Source of the DNA: Enterovibrio coralii
GTDB taxonomy: Bacteria; Pseudomonadota; Gammaproteobacteria; Enterobacterales; Vibrionaceae
NCBI RefSeq assembly: GCF_001559595.1
Contig: NZ_LNTY01000034.1
Coordinates: 744,001-808,000, forward strand
DNA length: 64,000 bases
Direction: 5' to 3'
A program made the position numbers and the translations under genes. Shown piece by piece: positions 36,818 to 46,967 of the stretch (its first letter is position 1; each line of letters starts with the position of its first letter). The notes below the pieces were generated by a model, which worked only from the letters and a program-made list of their open reading frames with translations, was not told where the DNA came from and ran no database searches.

Positions 36818-39130
36818 TTAGCGTGCGGCTGGTCGGTTACGACTGCCAGATGGACGTTTTTTGCCTCCGCCCATTGGTTTGCTTCCACCCATCGGCTTAT
36901 TGCCGCCGTTGGAAGTTTTTGGCTTACCGCCCTTGTTCATTGCTGGTTTGCCTTTGCCATTGGTGTTCGCAGACCCATTTCCAGACGGCTTGCCGTTTTT
37001 GCTGCGTTGTTGCGGCTTACGGATATCCGGTTGGTTAGGGTGCTTGGTAGCAAAGCGTTTTGCACCGTGACGGCTTGAACCACGACGCTGTGCTTGTGTC
37101 ATCATTTCTTCTTCGCTGCCTTCGCGCGGTACCAAACAACCAGGACGATCGCCAATCAGGTGGCGTTTACCCATGTCAGTCAACGCTTCACGCAGTAACG
37201 GCCAGTTTGCTGGATCGTGGTAGCGAAGGAATGCTTTGTGCAGACGACGCTGACGTTCACCTTTCGCAACAAACAGGTCTTCACGCTTCTTGTATTTAAC
37301 GCGCTTAAGCGGGTTCGTTTCAGCGTGATACATCGCGGTCGCGTTACACATTGGCGATGGGTAGAAGTTCTGTACCTGATCACAACGGAAGTCGTTTTCT
37401 TTCAACCACAGAGCCAGATTCATCATGTCTTCATCGGTACAACCTGGGTGTGCTGCGATGAAGTAAGGGATCAGGTACTGCTTCTTACCGGCTTCTTTCG
37501 AGTATTTCTCAAACAGCTCTTTAAAGCGGTGGTACGTGCCCATACCCGGCTTCATCATCAGATCCAGCGTACCTTTTTCGGTATGCTCTGGTGCGATCTT
37601 CAAATAGCCACCTACGTGGTGAGTCACCAACTCTTTGACGTATTCTGGTGATTCGATCGCCAGATCGTAACGCACGCCAGATGCGATAACGACTTTCTTC
37701 ACACCTTGCATACCGCGAACTTCACGATACAAATCAATCGTATGTTCGTGGTTGGTGTTCAGCTTTTCACAGATTTTCGGGAACACACAAGAAGGGCGAC
37801 GACAGTTCTTTTCTGCACGCGGATCTGAACAGCCCAGACGGTACATGTTTGCCGTTGGACCGCCCAAGTCTGAAATAACGCCCGTAAAGCCCGGCACTTT
37901 CTCTTTGATTTCTTTAATTTCGCTCAGGATAGATTCCTGAGAACGGTTCTGGATGATACGACCTTCATGCTCTGTGATAGAACAGAAAGAACAACCACCA
38001 AAACAACCACGCATGATGTTGACCGAGGTCTTGATCATTTCATACGCAGGAATTTTTGCATCGCCGTAACGAGGGTGCGGTACACGTGCAAATGGGAGAC
38101 CAAACACGTAGTCCATCTCTTCTGTTGTGAGTGGAATAGGCGGTGTGTTGACCCATAGTTCACGCTCGCCGTGTTTTTGAATCAACGCACGTGCCGAATA
38201 CGGGTTGGTTTCCAAGTGCATGACGCGGCTAGCGTGCGCATAAAGAATGCGGTCGTTTACCAACTTTTCGAAAGAAGGGATACGCACATAGCTGTTTTCT
38301 GCGTCATGGCGAGACGGGTGAACCATCACAGGTTTTGCCGCTTTCTCTTCTTTGCTGGTTGCACATGCAGATTCTGTCGCGTAAGGGTTCGGCATTGCCA
38401 TGGCTTTGCCTGGTTTATCAATACGCGAACTGTCGATCTCTGTCATTTCTTCCGGTGCACTTTTCAGCATGACAGCTGTGCCCGGAATACGCGTCATGGT
38501 GCTAACACTTTCACCACGAGAAAGGCGATGAGCAACGTCAATCAGCGCACGCTCAGCGTTACCAAACAACAAAATGTCAGCTTTGGCATCGCAAAGCACT
38601 GAACGACGTACTTTGTCTGACCAGTAATCGTAATGCGCGAGACGACGAAGGCTAGCTTCAATGCCGCCCAGTACAATCGGCGTTTCTTTGTATGCTTCAC
38701 GACAACGTTGGGAGTACAACAACACGGCGCGATCTGGGCGTTTGCCGCCTTCGTTGCCAGGTGTGTATGCGTCATCGTGACGTGGTTTTCTGTCAGCGGT
38801 GTAGCGGTTGATCATGGAGTCCATGTTACCCGCGGTCACGCCGAAAAAGAGGTTAGGTTGGCCGAGTGCCATAAATGCACTTTTATCTTGCCAATCTGGC
38901 TGAGCGATAATACCGACGCGGAAACCTTGCGCTTCCAGTACACGACCGATGACCGCCATACCAAAGCTTGGGTGATCGACATATGCGTCGCCAGTGACAA
39001 TGATGATGTCACAGCTATCCCAACCGAGTTGGTCCATCTCTTCTCTGCTGGTCGGCAGGAACGGAGCGGTACCGTAGCACTCAGCCCAGTATGGTTGGTA
39101 TTCGTTTATTGGAGTAACAGAATTGCGCAT
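36818..39130 (-). CDS. ygiQ: Radical SAM protein YgiQ (UPF0313)
   Basis: A 770-residue radical S-adenosylmethionine enzyme. The [4Fe-4S] motif [16 protein letters not shown] lies near residue 375. The N-terminal cobalamin-binding-like region includes [21 protein letters not shown] and [18 protein letters not shown], both highly typical of YgiQ. A second Cys-rich part ([21 protein letters not shown]) may hold another cluster. The last 60 residues are a Gly/Lys/Asn-rich basic tail with repeated [13 protein letters not shown] units, likely disordered and nucleic-acid binding. The reaction is not established. Ribosome site AAGAGGT upstream. Confidence 0.95.
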   Translation of the reverse strand: MRNSVTPINEYQPYWAECYGTAPFLPTSREEMDQLGWDSCDIIIVTGDAYVDHPSFGMAVIGRVLEAQGFRVGIIAQPDWQDKSAFMALGQPNLFFGVTAGNMDSMINRYTADRKPRHDDAYTPGNEGGKRPDRAVLLYSQRCREAYKETPIVLGGIEASLRRLAHYDYWSDKVRRSVLCDAKADILLFGNAERALIDVAHRLSRGESVSTMTRIPGTAVMLKSAPEEMTEIDSSRIDKPGKAMAMPNPYATESACATSKEEKAAKPVMVHPSRHDAENSYVRIPSFEKLVNDRILYAHASRVMHLETNPYSARALIQKHGERELWVNTPPIPLTTEEMDYVFGLPFARVPHPRYGDAKIPAYEMIKTSVNIMRGCFGGCSFCSITEHEGRIIQNRSQESILSEIKEIKEKVPGFTGVISDLGGPTANMYRLGCSDPRAEKNCRRPSCVFPKICEKLNTNHEHTIDLYREVRGMQGVKKVVIASGVRYDLAIESPEYVKELVTHHVGGYLKIAPEHTEKGTLDLMMKPGMGTYHRFKELFEKYSKEAGKKQYLIPYFIAAHPGCTDEDMMNLALWLKENDFRCDQVQNFYPSPMCNATAMYHAETNPLKRVKYKKREDLFVAKGERQRRLHKAFLRYHDPANWPLLREALTDMGKRHLIGDRPGCLVPREGSEEEMMTQAQRRGSSRHGAKRFATKHPNQPDIRKPQQRSKNGKPSGNGSANTNGKGKPAMNKGGKPKTSNGGNKPMGGSKPMGGGKKRPSGSRNRPAAR

Positions 39131-39230
39131 TTTTTAACCTCTTTCTCGCAAGGCGGCAATTATAGCGGCTTGAGCAAGCGAGAGCCAGAAGGATTAAACC
39201 CGCAATTTTACAAGGTTTTTAACAGAGAGG

Positions 39231-39255
39231 TGCCGCATTTCATTGAAATGCGGCA
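39231..39255. terminator. Hairpin downstream of the DUF2860 gene
   Basis: Perfect 12-base stem TGCCGCATTTCA / TGAAATGCGGCA directly after the stop of the minus-strand DUF2860 gene. The T tract is on the plus-strand side, so as a terminator for the minus strand it is atypical; could stabilise the mRNA end. Confidence 0.5.
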
Positions 39256-39262
39256 TTTTTAC

Positions 39263-40249
39263 TTAGAATCGGTAGGTTACACCCAAAGAAAGTAGGTATT
39301 GGCTTTCGTTATAAAAATCGATATTCGAGTCGATATGGCTGTAACCAGCGAGTGAAACAAGCGATAGTGGATGGATCTCGAATAAATGTGCGTATTCATA
39401 CGCCAAGAAAGCACTGTATTCTCTGTCTGTACGTTCAATGCCAAACGCCGGGTTAACCGCATCGTAGCCGCGGTAGTTGAAGCTACCTGTTAATACGATT
39501 TTGTTTCTACCCAAGAAACTGAAGTAAGTGAGCTCACCGCCGTACGTTTGGTGGGACATTGCATCACCATCCGCATCGTGCTTGAGGTACACAAACGCTG
39601 GTGTCACACCCAATCCCGCACCTAAAAACTGACGATAGCTGAGTTTGGTGTAGAAGCTGTCACCTTCACGATCGAGAGTTTCTTGCTGCTGGCTCGTCAA
39701 ACCGAGGCTTGAGCCACTTTGCTCGTTGTCGAATTCCGTTTGTGCGTAAGCCATGTCCAGCGCAAACGGAGAGCCACTAATACGGCTGAACTGCAATCGG
39801 TAAGCATTACCTGTCTTTTCGGTTTCAGTTCGCGGAGAACCAGTAAGGAAAGGGTCTGCCCACACATCCTCTGCTAAGAGTGTTGGTAAGTATGACAGGG
39901 ATACTTGGGTACCTGACGCCAATTCTTGTTTGTAGCCGACTTCCAACGCGACGATACCGATCGCAATATCTTCACGCGATGTACCTGCGAAGATTTGCTT
40001 ATCGAGGTTTTGGCCAAAGGTGAATTTCAAGCTGCCCAGTGGCCCGAAAATCGCATCGGTCTCGCGATTTCCCTCACTGTTCAGGGTTCCAGACTTGGTT
40101 TCGCTGGCATTGGTGGACAAGTTGGAATCTGTCGAGGCGACACCTCCCAGCACAGAAATTTCACCGGATAAACCACCTCTCTCAGCGAGGCCAGCAGAAG
40201 CGCAAAAGGGAAGGAGGGCCAAGCATGTGATAATGCCATTCTTATTCAT
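39263..40249 (-). CDS. DUF2860 outer-membrane beta-barrel protein
   Basis: A 328-residue protein with a signal peptide (NGIITCLALLPFCASAGLA). The rest alternates short polar turns and amphipathic strands and ends in Arg-Phe (LGVTYRF), the terminal aromatic residue required by BAM for barrel insertion. The segment RGGLSGEISVLGGVASTDSN is typical of the DUF2860 family, found mainly in vibrios and relatives. Role unknown, perhaps a porin or transporter for small molecules. Monocistronic, between ygiQ and a small hypothetical gene. Family call by recognition of the overall pattern. Confidence 0.8.
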   Translation of the reverse strand: MNKNGIITCLALLPFCASAGLAERGGLSGEISVLGGVASTDSNLSTNASETKSGTLNSEGNRETDAIFGPLGSLKFTFGQNLDKQIFAGTSREDIAIGIVALEVGYKQELASGTQVSLSYLPTLLAEDVWADPFLTGSPRTETEKTGNAYRLQFSRISGSPFALDMAYAQTEFDNEQSGSSLGLTSQQQETLDREGDSFYTKLSYRQFLGAGLGVTPAFVYLKHDADGDAMSHQTYGGELTYFSFLGRNKIVLTGSFNYRGYDAVNPAFGIERTDREYSAFLAYEYAHLFEIHPLSLVSLAGYSHIDSNIDFYNESQYLLSLGVTYRF

Positions 40250-40371
40250 TATGTTTCCATCCGTAGAATGTTCGCCATAAAGCGATGTTTTATCTAATTA
40301 ATAACCCTATCCTAACAAGTAACTTTTAAAATCAACAGATATGAAATCGGTATCTTGCATACAATTGACAT

Positions 40372-40908
40372 TCAGCAATTTTCAATCGATGAAATGAGGT
40401 TGACGAGATACTCAATCTTCACGTTTGAGAGCTGGCGATAGTCAAAATAAGGACAAACCAGAATAGGTTTTGTCGGGTGTCTGGCGAATTCCTGATTCAT
40501 CCAAACGCATTGTTCGGCAATGCCAGAGTGCATTGCATGTGTTCTTCCTGCAATGATATGAATTGTGCCTTGTTTATCGGTTTGGTCGATAGCTATGTTG
40601 CTGAAATGAATGGCAAAGTCCGAATGGGTTTGCAGTAATGCTTCGTCACGAAATGCCTGCCAACTGGTGTAACCCGAAGGGAACCATCTAGAGGTTGAAT
40701 CAAGTGCGAACAAAAGCTTGGCGTATACATTAAACACTTTACGCCAACCATTACCGCCCAAATCTCCCAATGCCTTAATATCCCCATTCTTCAATGGCGT
40801 CACAGAGCCGAAGTCAGGCTCGACCCCTGTGAGCTCGGCAAGGGGAGCGGGTTTCTCTACATACACATTGAACGTGGCATTCGGGTTGCCGATTGAAAAC
40901 GTGTTCAC
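40372..40908 (-). CDS. Hypothetical cytoplasmic protein downstream of the LysR gene
   Basis: A 178-residue soluble protein starting with GTG after an AGGA ribosome site, only 8 bases after the stop of the LysR-type regulator on the same strand, so the two form an operon. Mixed alpha/beta content, with a run of aromatic residues (WRKVFNVYAKLLFALD, SRWFPSGYTSWQAFRD) and a segment HIIAGRTHAMHSG. No signal peptide or membrane helix. I do not recognise a characterised family. Possibly a metabolic helper of the neighbouring exporter system, but no evidence beyond location. Confidence 0.65.
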   Translation of the reverse strand: MNTFSIGNPNATFNVYVEKPAPLAELTGVEPDFGSVTPLKNGDIKALGDLGGNGWRKVFNVYAKLLFALDSTSRWFPSGYTSWQAFRDEALLQTHSDFAIHFSNIAIDQTDKQGTIHIIAGRTHAMHSGIAEQCVWMNQEFARHPTKPILVCPYFDYRQLSNVKIEYLVNLISSIENC

Positions 40909-40916
40909 TAAATGTC

Positions 40917-41786
40917 CTATTTGTTGCGTTGCACAAAATCGATAAAGGCTCGGTCGGCGAGAGAGAGATAGCCTTGCTTACGCCATGCCATAGCAATATC
41001 TAACGTTACAGGTTCTTCAAAGGGTATGGCTACCAATCCGGGTTCATGTTCGGTAACCAACTCCAAAAGAGCGGTAATGGCGAAACCGTGTCTGACAATG
41101 TTCAAAATCATCGCAAGTAAGTTGGTTTCAAAGGATAGGTGTGGTTCGATGTTGTGTTCTGCGCAGATCCGATCGATAAACTCGCGGTGGAAGTACCCTT
41201 TTTTAAACATCACCAATTCTTCGTCGAAAAACGCACGAAAGCTGATGGACTTGTTCTCTGCCAAGGGGTGGTCTTGAGACGTCACAGCGACCATCTGTGA
41301 CGTGATAAGGTGCCGCGTTTCAAGTGCTGATGGCACATCCCGATTGTGGATAACGCCGATGTCGAGTTCGCCATCTAACAACATTTGCCGAATAGATTGG
41401 GTACCCGCTTCCACCACGATGAGTTTTAGATCAGGGTATTGAGATTTAAAACCCATCAATATGGAGGGAAAGAAGTAGGAACCGAGCATGCCAGGAACGC
41501 CGACGCGTACTTCACCTTTTTGCAATCCTCGTAACTCTGCCATGGCCATGTTGGCATCCTCGACCTGCTGGAGAATGCGCTGCGCATGCACTTGCAGGAC
41601 TTCGCCTTCGTGGGTGAGGTGAACTTGTTTTTCATTGCGGTCAAAAAGGGGTAAGCCCACGCTACTTTCAAGCTTTTTAATGGCAACACTCAGAGCGGGT
41701 TGTGCGATGTGAAGGAGCTTGGCGGCCTTTGTGAAATTGCGCTGTTCAGCAACAGCCAAAAAATAGCGAAGTTGACGTAAATCCAT
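40917..41786 (-). CDS. LysR-type transcriptional regulator
   Basis: About 289 residues. The N-terminal winged helix is standard (MDLRQLRYFLAVAEQRNFTKAAKLLHIAQPALSVAIKKLE) and the effector-binding domain follows. ATG 41786 is chosen since AAAGGA lies 9 bases before it. It is divergent from an MFS exporter at 41908, the usual layout for a LysR regulator that controls its neighbour; E. coli has the like pair ynfL/ynfM. The 120-base gap between them should hold its operator. Effector unknown. Confidence 0.9.
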   Translation of the reverse strand: MDLRQLRYFLAVAEQRNFTKAAKLLHIAQPALSVAIKKLESSVGLPLFDRNEKQVHLTHEGEVLQVHAQRILQQVEDANMAMAELRGLQKGEVRVGVPGMLGSYFFPSILMGFKSQYPDLKLIVVEAGTQSIRQMLLDGELDIGVIHNRDVPSALETRHLITSQMVAVTSQDHPLAENKSISFRAFFDEELVMFKKGYFHREFIDRICAEHNIEPHLSFETNLLAMILNIVRHGFAITALLELVTEHEPGLVAIPFEEPVTLDIAMAWRKQGYLSLADRAFIDFVQRNK

Positions 41787-41907
41787 GAGAAGCATTCCTT
41801 TCAACTAGATCAAAAAGATCTCGAAGCGATAAAATTAATATACTTCTTTTATCAAAGAACGGCTGTTACTTTTTAATTATTCCCCGATCTTATTGAGCAG
41901 TAAGAGA

Positions 41908-43116
41908 ATGATTGAATTAAGTACACCAGAATATCGACGAGCCGCATTTGCCTTAGCGTTTGGCTCGTTTTTGGTGTTTTGCAATCTCTATCTGTTCCAG
42001 CCCATGCTGCCCATCTTTGCCGAGAGCTACAGTGTGTCAGCAACCAAAGTGAATTGGTTGTTGGCTGCGTCTACCTTGGGCTTGTCCGTGAGTATGCTGC
42101 CTTGGGCATTATTGTCGGAACGCTTTGGTCGCCGTCCAGTGATTACTGTTAGTCTGATCATGATGCCCCTTGTTGGCTTTCTCTCCCTGTTTTTGTCCTC
42201 CTTTTGGGGATTAGTTGCCCTTCGTGGGCTGATGGGGATTGCACTTGCAGGGTTTGTGGCTGTTGCTGTGGCATACATGGCTGATGAATTCAGCCCAACC
42301 GCGCTGGTCGTTGCTGTTGGTGGTTACATCAGCGCGAACTCCTTGGGCGGCATAGTCGGGCGCTTGTCTGGCGGTTTCATGTCGGAATTTATCGGATGGC
42401 ATGGTGCTGTCATAGCAATGGCTATTTTTACCACAATCGGCGGCGCATTCGTCTACATGCTTTTACCAAAACAACAGCACTTCAAACCCACCAAGACGTC
42501 TTTGTTCAACCAAACTAAATCGATTGTGACGCACCTTCGAACACCTGTTCTATGGGTGGCGATGGTGATTGGCGGCCTTAACTTTGCCCTGTTTGTAAAC
42601 ATCTATTCCGTAACGACGTTTAGATTGCTCGAAGCACCGTTCTATCTGCCTGTAAGCATCGCGTCTGCTATTTTCATTTGTTATTTAGCAGGCACATTTT
42701 CATCGCGCTTGAGTGGTCGTTGGGCGAATCGCTATTCACCGATATCTGGCATGTATCTCGGTACCAGCATCACTTTACTCGGTGTACTGGTGTCAGCAAT
42801 TGAATCTGAAATGACGGTCGTTTTGGGGCTTTTGATTGTCAGCGGAGGGGCATTCTTTACCCATTCTCTGGCCTACGGCTGGGTAAGCCGAAAAGCCAAA
42901 CAAGCGAAAGCGGCGGCAACTGCACTTTACCTTGTTCACTATTACATCGGTGGCAGTCTTGGTGGGTTCTACTTAATCGGCTGTTGGGAACACGGTGGTT
43001 GGACAGCGGTAACCATGGGAGCGGTAACGCTCGGTATTTTGACCTTTTTTCTTATTCATTTGCTCAACGTCAAAAACAAAGTTGATATTGCCGCTGAGCA
43101 AAACATTCGTATCTAG
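41908..43116 (+). CDS. MFS exporter, YnfM-like
   Basis: A 402-residue major facilitator with 12 predicted membrane helices. Motif A is visible as SERFGRRPV between helices 2 and 3, and GGYISANSLGGIVGRLSGG marks helix 5 of drug/sugar efflux (DHA1-type) carriers. The overall pattern resembles E. coli YnfM, an arabinose-efflux-like carrier of uncertain substrate. ATG 41908 is preferred over a TTG five codons upstream. It is divergent from a LysR regulator, which probably controls it. Its stop codon TAG (43114-43116) overlaps the stop of the convergent GGDEF gene within one CTAG. Confidence 0.88.
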   Translation: MIELSTPEYRRAAFALAFGSFLVFCNLYLFQPMLPIFAESYSVSATKVNWLLAASTLGLSVSMLPWALLSERFGRRPVITVSLIMMPLVGFLSLFLSSFWGLVALRGLMGIALAGFVAVAVAYMADEFSPTALVVAVGGYISANSLGGIVGRLSGGFMSEFIGWHGAVIAMAIFTTIGGAFVYMLLPKQQHFKPTKTSLFNQTKSIVTHLRTPVLWVAMVIGGLNFALFVNIYSVTTFRLLEAPFYLPVSIASAIFICYLAGTFSSRLSGRWANRYSPISGMYLGTSITLLGVLVSAIESEMTVVLGLLIVSGGAFFTHSLAYGWVSRKAKQAKAAATALYLVHYYIGGSLGGFYLIGCWEHGGWTAVTMGAVTLGILTFFLIHLLNVKNKVDIAAEQNIRI

Positions 43117-44285
43117 TTAGCAAACTCAAGCCACGGACGTTTGCTGTTTTCGTCCACACATTTGTCGCACTCTTCATAATCACGGCTGCAATCGCGGCCG
43201 TTATTTTTTGCGTGATAAAGGGCCAAGTCCGCTTTTTCGAGCAGTGATGAGAAGTTATCGTCTTTCGACAAACTGGTACTGATGCCAATGGATGTGGTTA
43301 CCTCAATCGGCTTCGCGAGTCCTTCTAATCTCACTTCAAGTTCCCGCACATTTTCCATAATACGTTCAGCAACCATTCGCGCTTGTTCCGCGCTGCATTT
43401 AGGTAAGAACAAAATAAATTCTTCGCCGCCATAGCGACCAAAAATATCGGATTTTCGGAGGGCGGATTGGACGGCGGTGGTGAACGCCTTTAACACCATG
43501 TCTCCCGCAAAGTGACCGTATCTGTCATTTACGCGTTTAAATCGGTCCAAATCCATTAGCAGGACAGAATAAGGGCGCGACTTCGTTCGGGTGTTTTCAA
43601 AATCACGTTTAGCCAGTGTGAGGAGCATTCGACGGTTATAGACACCCGTGAGAGGGTCTAAGGTCGCATGTCGATACAAACGCATCATCATATGAAGCTT
43701 TGAGGTTTGCGCCCAAATAACAATGATGCCAATGACAGTTTGAATCCAGTACAGCGCAAATGTATCCAATGTCAGCAATGCGCCGCTTTGAATATCGACA
43801 TAAACCTGAGTCAGCGCGGTGGCAATCATGAGATTCACCGACTCACGAATCGTCAGCGGAAATATGGTCAGCATGACGATTTGAACAAAGGGCAAGAGGG
43901 TATAGCAATATGTGATGTTATGAATGGAATGCGGGTAGCCCAATACATGGTTAGCGGCCAAATAAAATACGTTCATGCAAAGAACAATCGCCGCGAGGGC
44001 AATTCGGCATGCTCTGAGCGAGTTGTGACTCCGCAGGCCTCTGACTATCGCCATCAGGCTAGCGATCAGTGCCAAACGCAGTAGGAAAAGGGTGTCGCTA
44101 GGCGCGTCAACAAAAAGGAGATCAACAGGTGTCCAAGCCAACAACAGCAGAGACCAGGTGTAGCAGAGCGCAATAATGCGGGATCGTAAATACGTCGCTC
44201 GAGTCGCACTGAAGCTTGCGGCATGTCGTTTAGCACTCCAAAGCTCTTTGGCTGAAACAATGAAGCGTCGAACGGAAAACTCCAT
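43113..44285 (-). CDS. Membrane-bound diguanylate cyclase (GGDEF)
   Basis: A 390-residue protein. The N-terminal 190 residues hold five to six hydrophobic segments (integral-membrane sensor of unknown ligand). The C-terminal GGDEF domain has DPLTGVYNRR, LLMDLDRFKRVNDRYGH and an intact active site GGEEF (near residue 285) in RYGGEEFILFLP; the RKSD five residues upstream is an I-site (RxxD), so product inhibition is likely. It makes c-di-GMP from two GTP. Start supported by AAGGGA upstream. It is convergent with the MFS gene, with overlapping stops. Confidence 0.93.
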   Translation of the reverse strand: MEFSVRRFIVSAKELWSAKRHAASFSATRATYLRSRIIALCYTWSLLLLAWTPVDLLFVDAPSDTLFLLRLALIASLMAIVRGLRSHNSLRACRIALAAIVLCMNVFYLAANHVLGYPHSIHNITYCYTLLPFVQIVMLTIFPLTIRESVNLMIATALTQVYVDIQSGALLTLDTFALYWIQTVIGIIVIWAQTSKLHMMMRLYRHATLDPLTGVYNRRMLLTLAKRDFENTRTKSRPYSVLLMDLDRFKRVNDRYGHFAGDMVLKAFTTAVQSALRKSDIFGRYGGEEFILFLPKCSAEQARMVAERIMENVRELEVRLEGLAKPIEVTTSIGISTSLSKDDNFSSLLEKADLALYHAKNNGRDCSRDYEECDKCVDENSKRPWLEFAN

Positions 44286-44598
44286 GTAATCCCTTATTCC
44301 GGTGTGATTGGATGTCAGTAAATGGTTAGGCTTCGAATATATTTTCTGTGATTTTTTGGAGGCATATCGCCAAGATATAAAAACAGTTACATATAAATTG
44401 CTTTGAGCGCAAAAGTAACATTTAAATCTGTGAGGCTATCAGCGTTGTTGCACGTAAATTGCACAAATTTACTTTCAGGATCTCTTTAAGTCAGTTTTGT
44501 TACAGGAAAAGCATCGAAACGTCTTCGATATCTCTATGAACCATGCATCTTTAATGAGTTTCGGTATAATTGCGTGACACAAATTTTTGGGTAGCAAT
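44286..44598. promoter_or_regulatory. Divergent intergenic region with a -10 box
   Basis: About 310 AT-rich bases between the GGDEF gene and a membrane protein gene. A perfect TATAAT lies at 44565-44570, 28 bases before the membrane protein start; no good -35 is seen at 17 bases. Nothing else supported. Confidence 0.45.
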
Positions 44599-45270
44599 AT
44601 GATTGATGTGTTTAGCTCGGTGGTGTTATCGGGCGTATTAGGTGCGCAGTTGGTTCTCACCTTGGTGTTGTTGAAAGGTGATATTTGCCCGGGACAACGC
44701 GGCCGCTTACATAAAGTGTTTTGGTTTCTGGTAGCAGGGTGGGGTGTGATCACACCAATTTACCCCTTTGCGGCATTGCCTTTTATCTCTCTGGGTATCT
44801 TTTCGCTTCGTTCTAAAACGGGTAAGACGAAACTGTCAGGACCTATCCCTGTATTGCACCTTTCGAATGCATTTGGCGTTTTGGCGCTGGTTGTCGCAAT
44901 GGCGCAATCGGGTCTTGCACTGTCATTGCTGATGGTGTTGCAAGTTGTATTGGTTGGTGCTGCAACTGCGCATGTGTTGCTTATTCGCGCGCGTTCTCGT
45001 TTGCAGGCATTTCATCGCATTTTACCCGTGGCGGGTTTGGTTTCTGCCATGTTGATGGCGGCTGTGCTTGCGGTATTTGGTTCAGCAAATGTTACTGGAG
45101 CGGTGATTCAATACATCGTGGGTTGTATGGGGCTTGTCTTGGTAGGTACCTTGATTTGGGCATCACATCTGTTCAGACAAGCTGCCCCAAGCCTTTTGCA
45201 AGTTATGGCGGCATTTGCTTGTATCTTTGGCGCTTCATCTGTGGCAATTGCTTCTATGACGGCGATTTGA
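44599..45270 (+). CDS. Multi-pass membrane protein of unknown function
   Basis: A 223-residue protein with six to seven hydrophobic helices and short basic loops (RSKTGKTKL, RARSRLQAFHR), consistent with an inner-membrane protein. ATG 44599 is used; the frame extends four codons upstream to a TTG with poorer context. No motif identifying a transporter or enzyme is visible. Followed by a strong terminator, so monocistronic. Function not assigned. Confidence 0.75.
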   Translation: MIDVFSSVVLSGVLGAQLVLTLVLLKGDICPGQRGRLHKVFWFLVAGWGVITPIYPFAALPFISLGIFSLRSKTGKTKLSGPIPVLHLSNAFGVLALVVAMAQSGLALSLLMVLQVVLVGAATAHVLLIRARSRLQAFHRILPVAGLVSAMLMAAVLAVFGSANVTGAVIQYIVGCMGLVLVGTLIWASHLFRQAAPSLLQVMAAFACIFGASSVAIASMTAI

Positions 45271-45294
45271 CAGCGATTGTCAAAAGGATGAAAC

Positions 45295-45318
45295 AGGGCA
45301 CATAAAGTGCCCTTTTTT
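45295..45318 (+). terminator. Terminator after the membrane protein gene
   Basis: Stem AGGGCAC / GTGCCCT with 5-base loop followed by TTTTTTG. Confidence 0.88.
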
Positions 45319-45390
45319 GTGTCTGGGTCACAGTCGTTCTTGGTAAGAAGTCTAAACTGGTTTTAGGTCTGACAGATAGGAGTGATGTGT

Positions 45391-45585
45391 ATGGAAATCC
45401 ACAATCTTGAGCACCTAGATAACGCCATTGTTTATGGCATCGTCAATGAAAGATTGCGCCTTGAGTGCGCGAGCCTTGACGAATTCTTACTGCAATTTGG
45501 CTTGGATCACCAAACATTCCAACACAAGCTGGATGAAATGGGCTGCTACTACGACCCTCTGGTGAATCAGCTCAGACAAAAGTGA
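45391..45585 (+). CDS. DUF4250 small protein
   Basis: A 64-residue protein. ATG 45391 is chosen because TAGGAG lies 8 bases before it. The pattern IVNERLRLECASLDEFLLQFGLD followed by a helix-turn-helix-like end and GCYYDPLVNQL matches the short DUF4250 family, widespread in vibrios and firmicutes, with no known function. Soluble and acidic. Confidence 0.75.
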   Translation: MEIHNLEHLDNAIVYGIVNERLRLECASLDEFLLQFGLDHQTFQHKLDEMGCYYDPLVNQLRQK

Positions 45586-45635
45586 TTTAACCCAACGCTA
45601 TATCTATGCAAAGCCCAAAAGCTGGGCGTGGCAAC

Positions 45636-45869
45636 TCATGCATAAAAGAGCACACGTCGCTCTAAGGTATGTTTGCCGAGAAAGCTCACTTTGCCACATT
45701 TGACGCACTTTCCTTTCACTTCATGGCGGTGCGTCAAGTACCTTTCATAGCAAGCCCTGCGCTGTCTATAAAACCCCTCTGTTTCATGACAATGCTTACA
45801 TTTTGTGTTCGAAAATATAATCACAACAGCTATCCTGCACGAGGAACACACCTTCCTTGGTGTGCTCAT
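45636..45869 (-). CDS. Possible small zinc-ribbon protein
   Basis: A 77-residue frame (ATG 45869; an in-frame ATG lies at 45887) with three Cys-x2-Cys pairs: CSSC, CKHC and CVKC, the last followed by GKVSFLGKH. Paired CxxC elements about 30 residues apart are typical of zinc ribbons. A hairpin GCCCA / TGGGC follows the stop on this strand. The regular cysteine spacing argues for a real gene, but no family was recognised and the ribosome site is weak. Confidence 0.4.
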   Translation of the reverse strand: MSTPRKVCSSCRIAVVIIFSNTKCKHCHETEGFYRQRRACYERYLTHRHEVKGKCVKCGKVSFLGKHTLERRVLFYA

Positions 45870-46056
45870 GAATAAAAGTTGTGGCATTTTAATGACTTGT
45901 TCAAATAATGCTCAAATCAATATTTGTGATCTTGATCGCCTTGGCTTTCTGCAAACAGTGAATTGCCAAGATAAGTTCTTCGTCAGCATCACTAAATAGA
46001 CATGACATTATTGTGGTTTATGAAAATGCTCTCGGTATTTTCATCTTTATAACGTG

Positions 46057-46967
46057 CTATACCTTTTTTATTCCTTCCAAATGCGCATGAGATTGGGCGC
46101 GAGCGGTTGCAAAAAATGCCTGCAAATAAGGGCGTTTTGATTCTTGTGCGCGCACCGCCGCGTAAAGTCTTCTCCAAAGCCCTTCACCAAGAGGGCGGTC
46201 AACAACCAAACCTTGTCGAGAGAACTCACTAATTGCCCAGTTTGGTAGAGCCGCGACGCCCAAGCCTGCCGTGACCATCTGAATGAGCATCAGGGTATTG
46301 TCTGCGGTTTTTATGTTGGCGGGCTCAATATCTGCGGGTTGAAGGAAATGTTTGATGATGTCCATTCTCTGTTTTTGAACTGGTAGGTGAGCAAGGTCTC
46401 TCCCGCTAAATCTTCCGGCGATATGACCTTTTTACTTGCGAGAGGATGCGTGTCAGCCAGTACCAGACGCATTTCAAAATCGAACAGTGCTTCATAGTGC
46501 ACTTCACTTCTCGGCAAGATGTCAGAGGTGATCACCAAGTCCAGTTCACCGCCTGCCAGCGCAGGAAGAGGTTCAAAACCGAAACCGGAAGAGAAGTCCA
46601 ACGTGACGAGTGGCCAACTCAATTTATATTCCTTCAATGCGGGCATCAGCCATTGAAAGCATGAGTGGCACTCTATGGCCATGTGAAGCCTTCCTTGCGC
46701 ATCTTCTTTCAATGCAGAGAGTTCCGCTTCCGTTTTGGCTAGGCGTGGCAACACATCGTCGGCCAACGACAACAAGACATTGCCTTCAGCAGTAAATCGG
46801 ACGGGTCGCGTTTTACGAAGAAACAACGGAGAGCCGATTCTTTGCTCTAAGTCTTTGAGCTGATGGGATAACGCTGATTGCGTTAAGCACAGTTGGGTTG
46901 CTGTTGCTGTTAAAGACCCTGTGTCCCTTAGTACCGCCAATGTGCGTAGGTGCTTCACCTCAATCAT
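46057..46967 (-). CDS. metR: Methionine biosynthesis regulator MetR, LysR type (one frameshift)
   Basis: Homocysteine-responsive activator of metE and metH. About 303 residues after repair, like E. coli MetR (317). The N-terminal frame starts MIEVKHLRTLAVLRDTGSLT, a near-perfect MetR opening with winged helix (LTQSALSHQLKDLE), and the effector domain has IECHSCFQWLMPAL, typical of MetR. The frame breaks near 46382; one added C on the coding strand (TACCCAGTTC) gives TYPVQKQRMDIIKHFLQPA and joins to the C-terminal frame ending at 46057. Divergent from metE with about 105 bases between. Confidence 0.92.

Noticed and set aside
38171..39295. Plus-strand ORFs of 143 and 220 residues opposite ygiQ
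   Set aside because: Cys/Arg-rich shadow translations of the conserved ygiQ coding strand.
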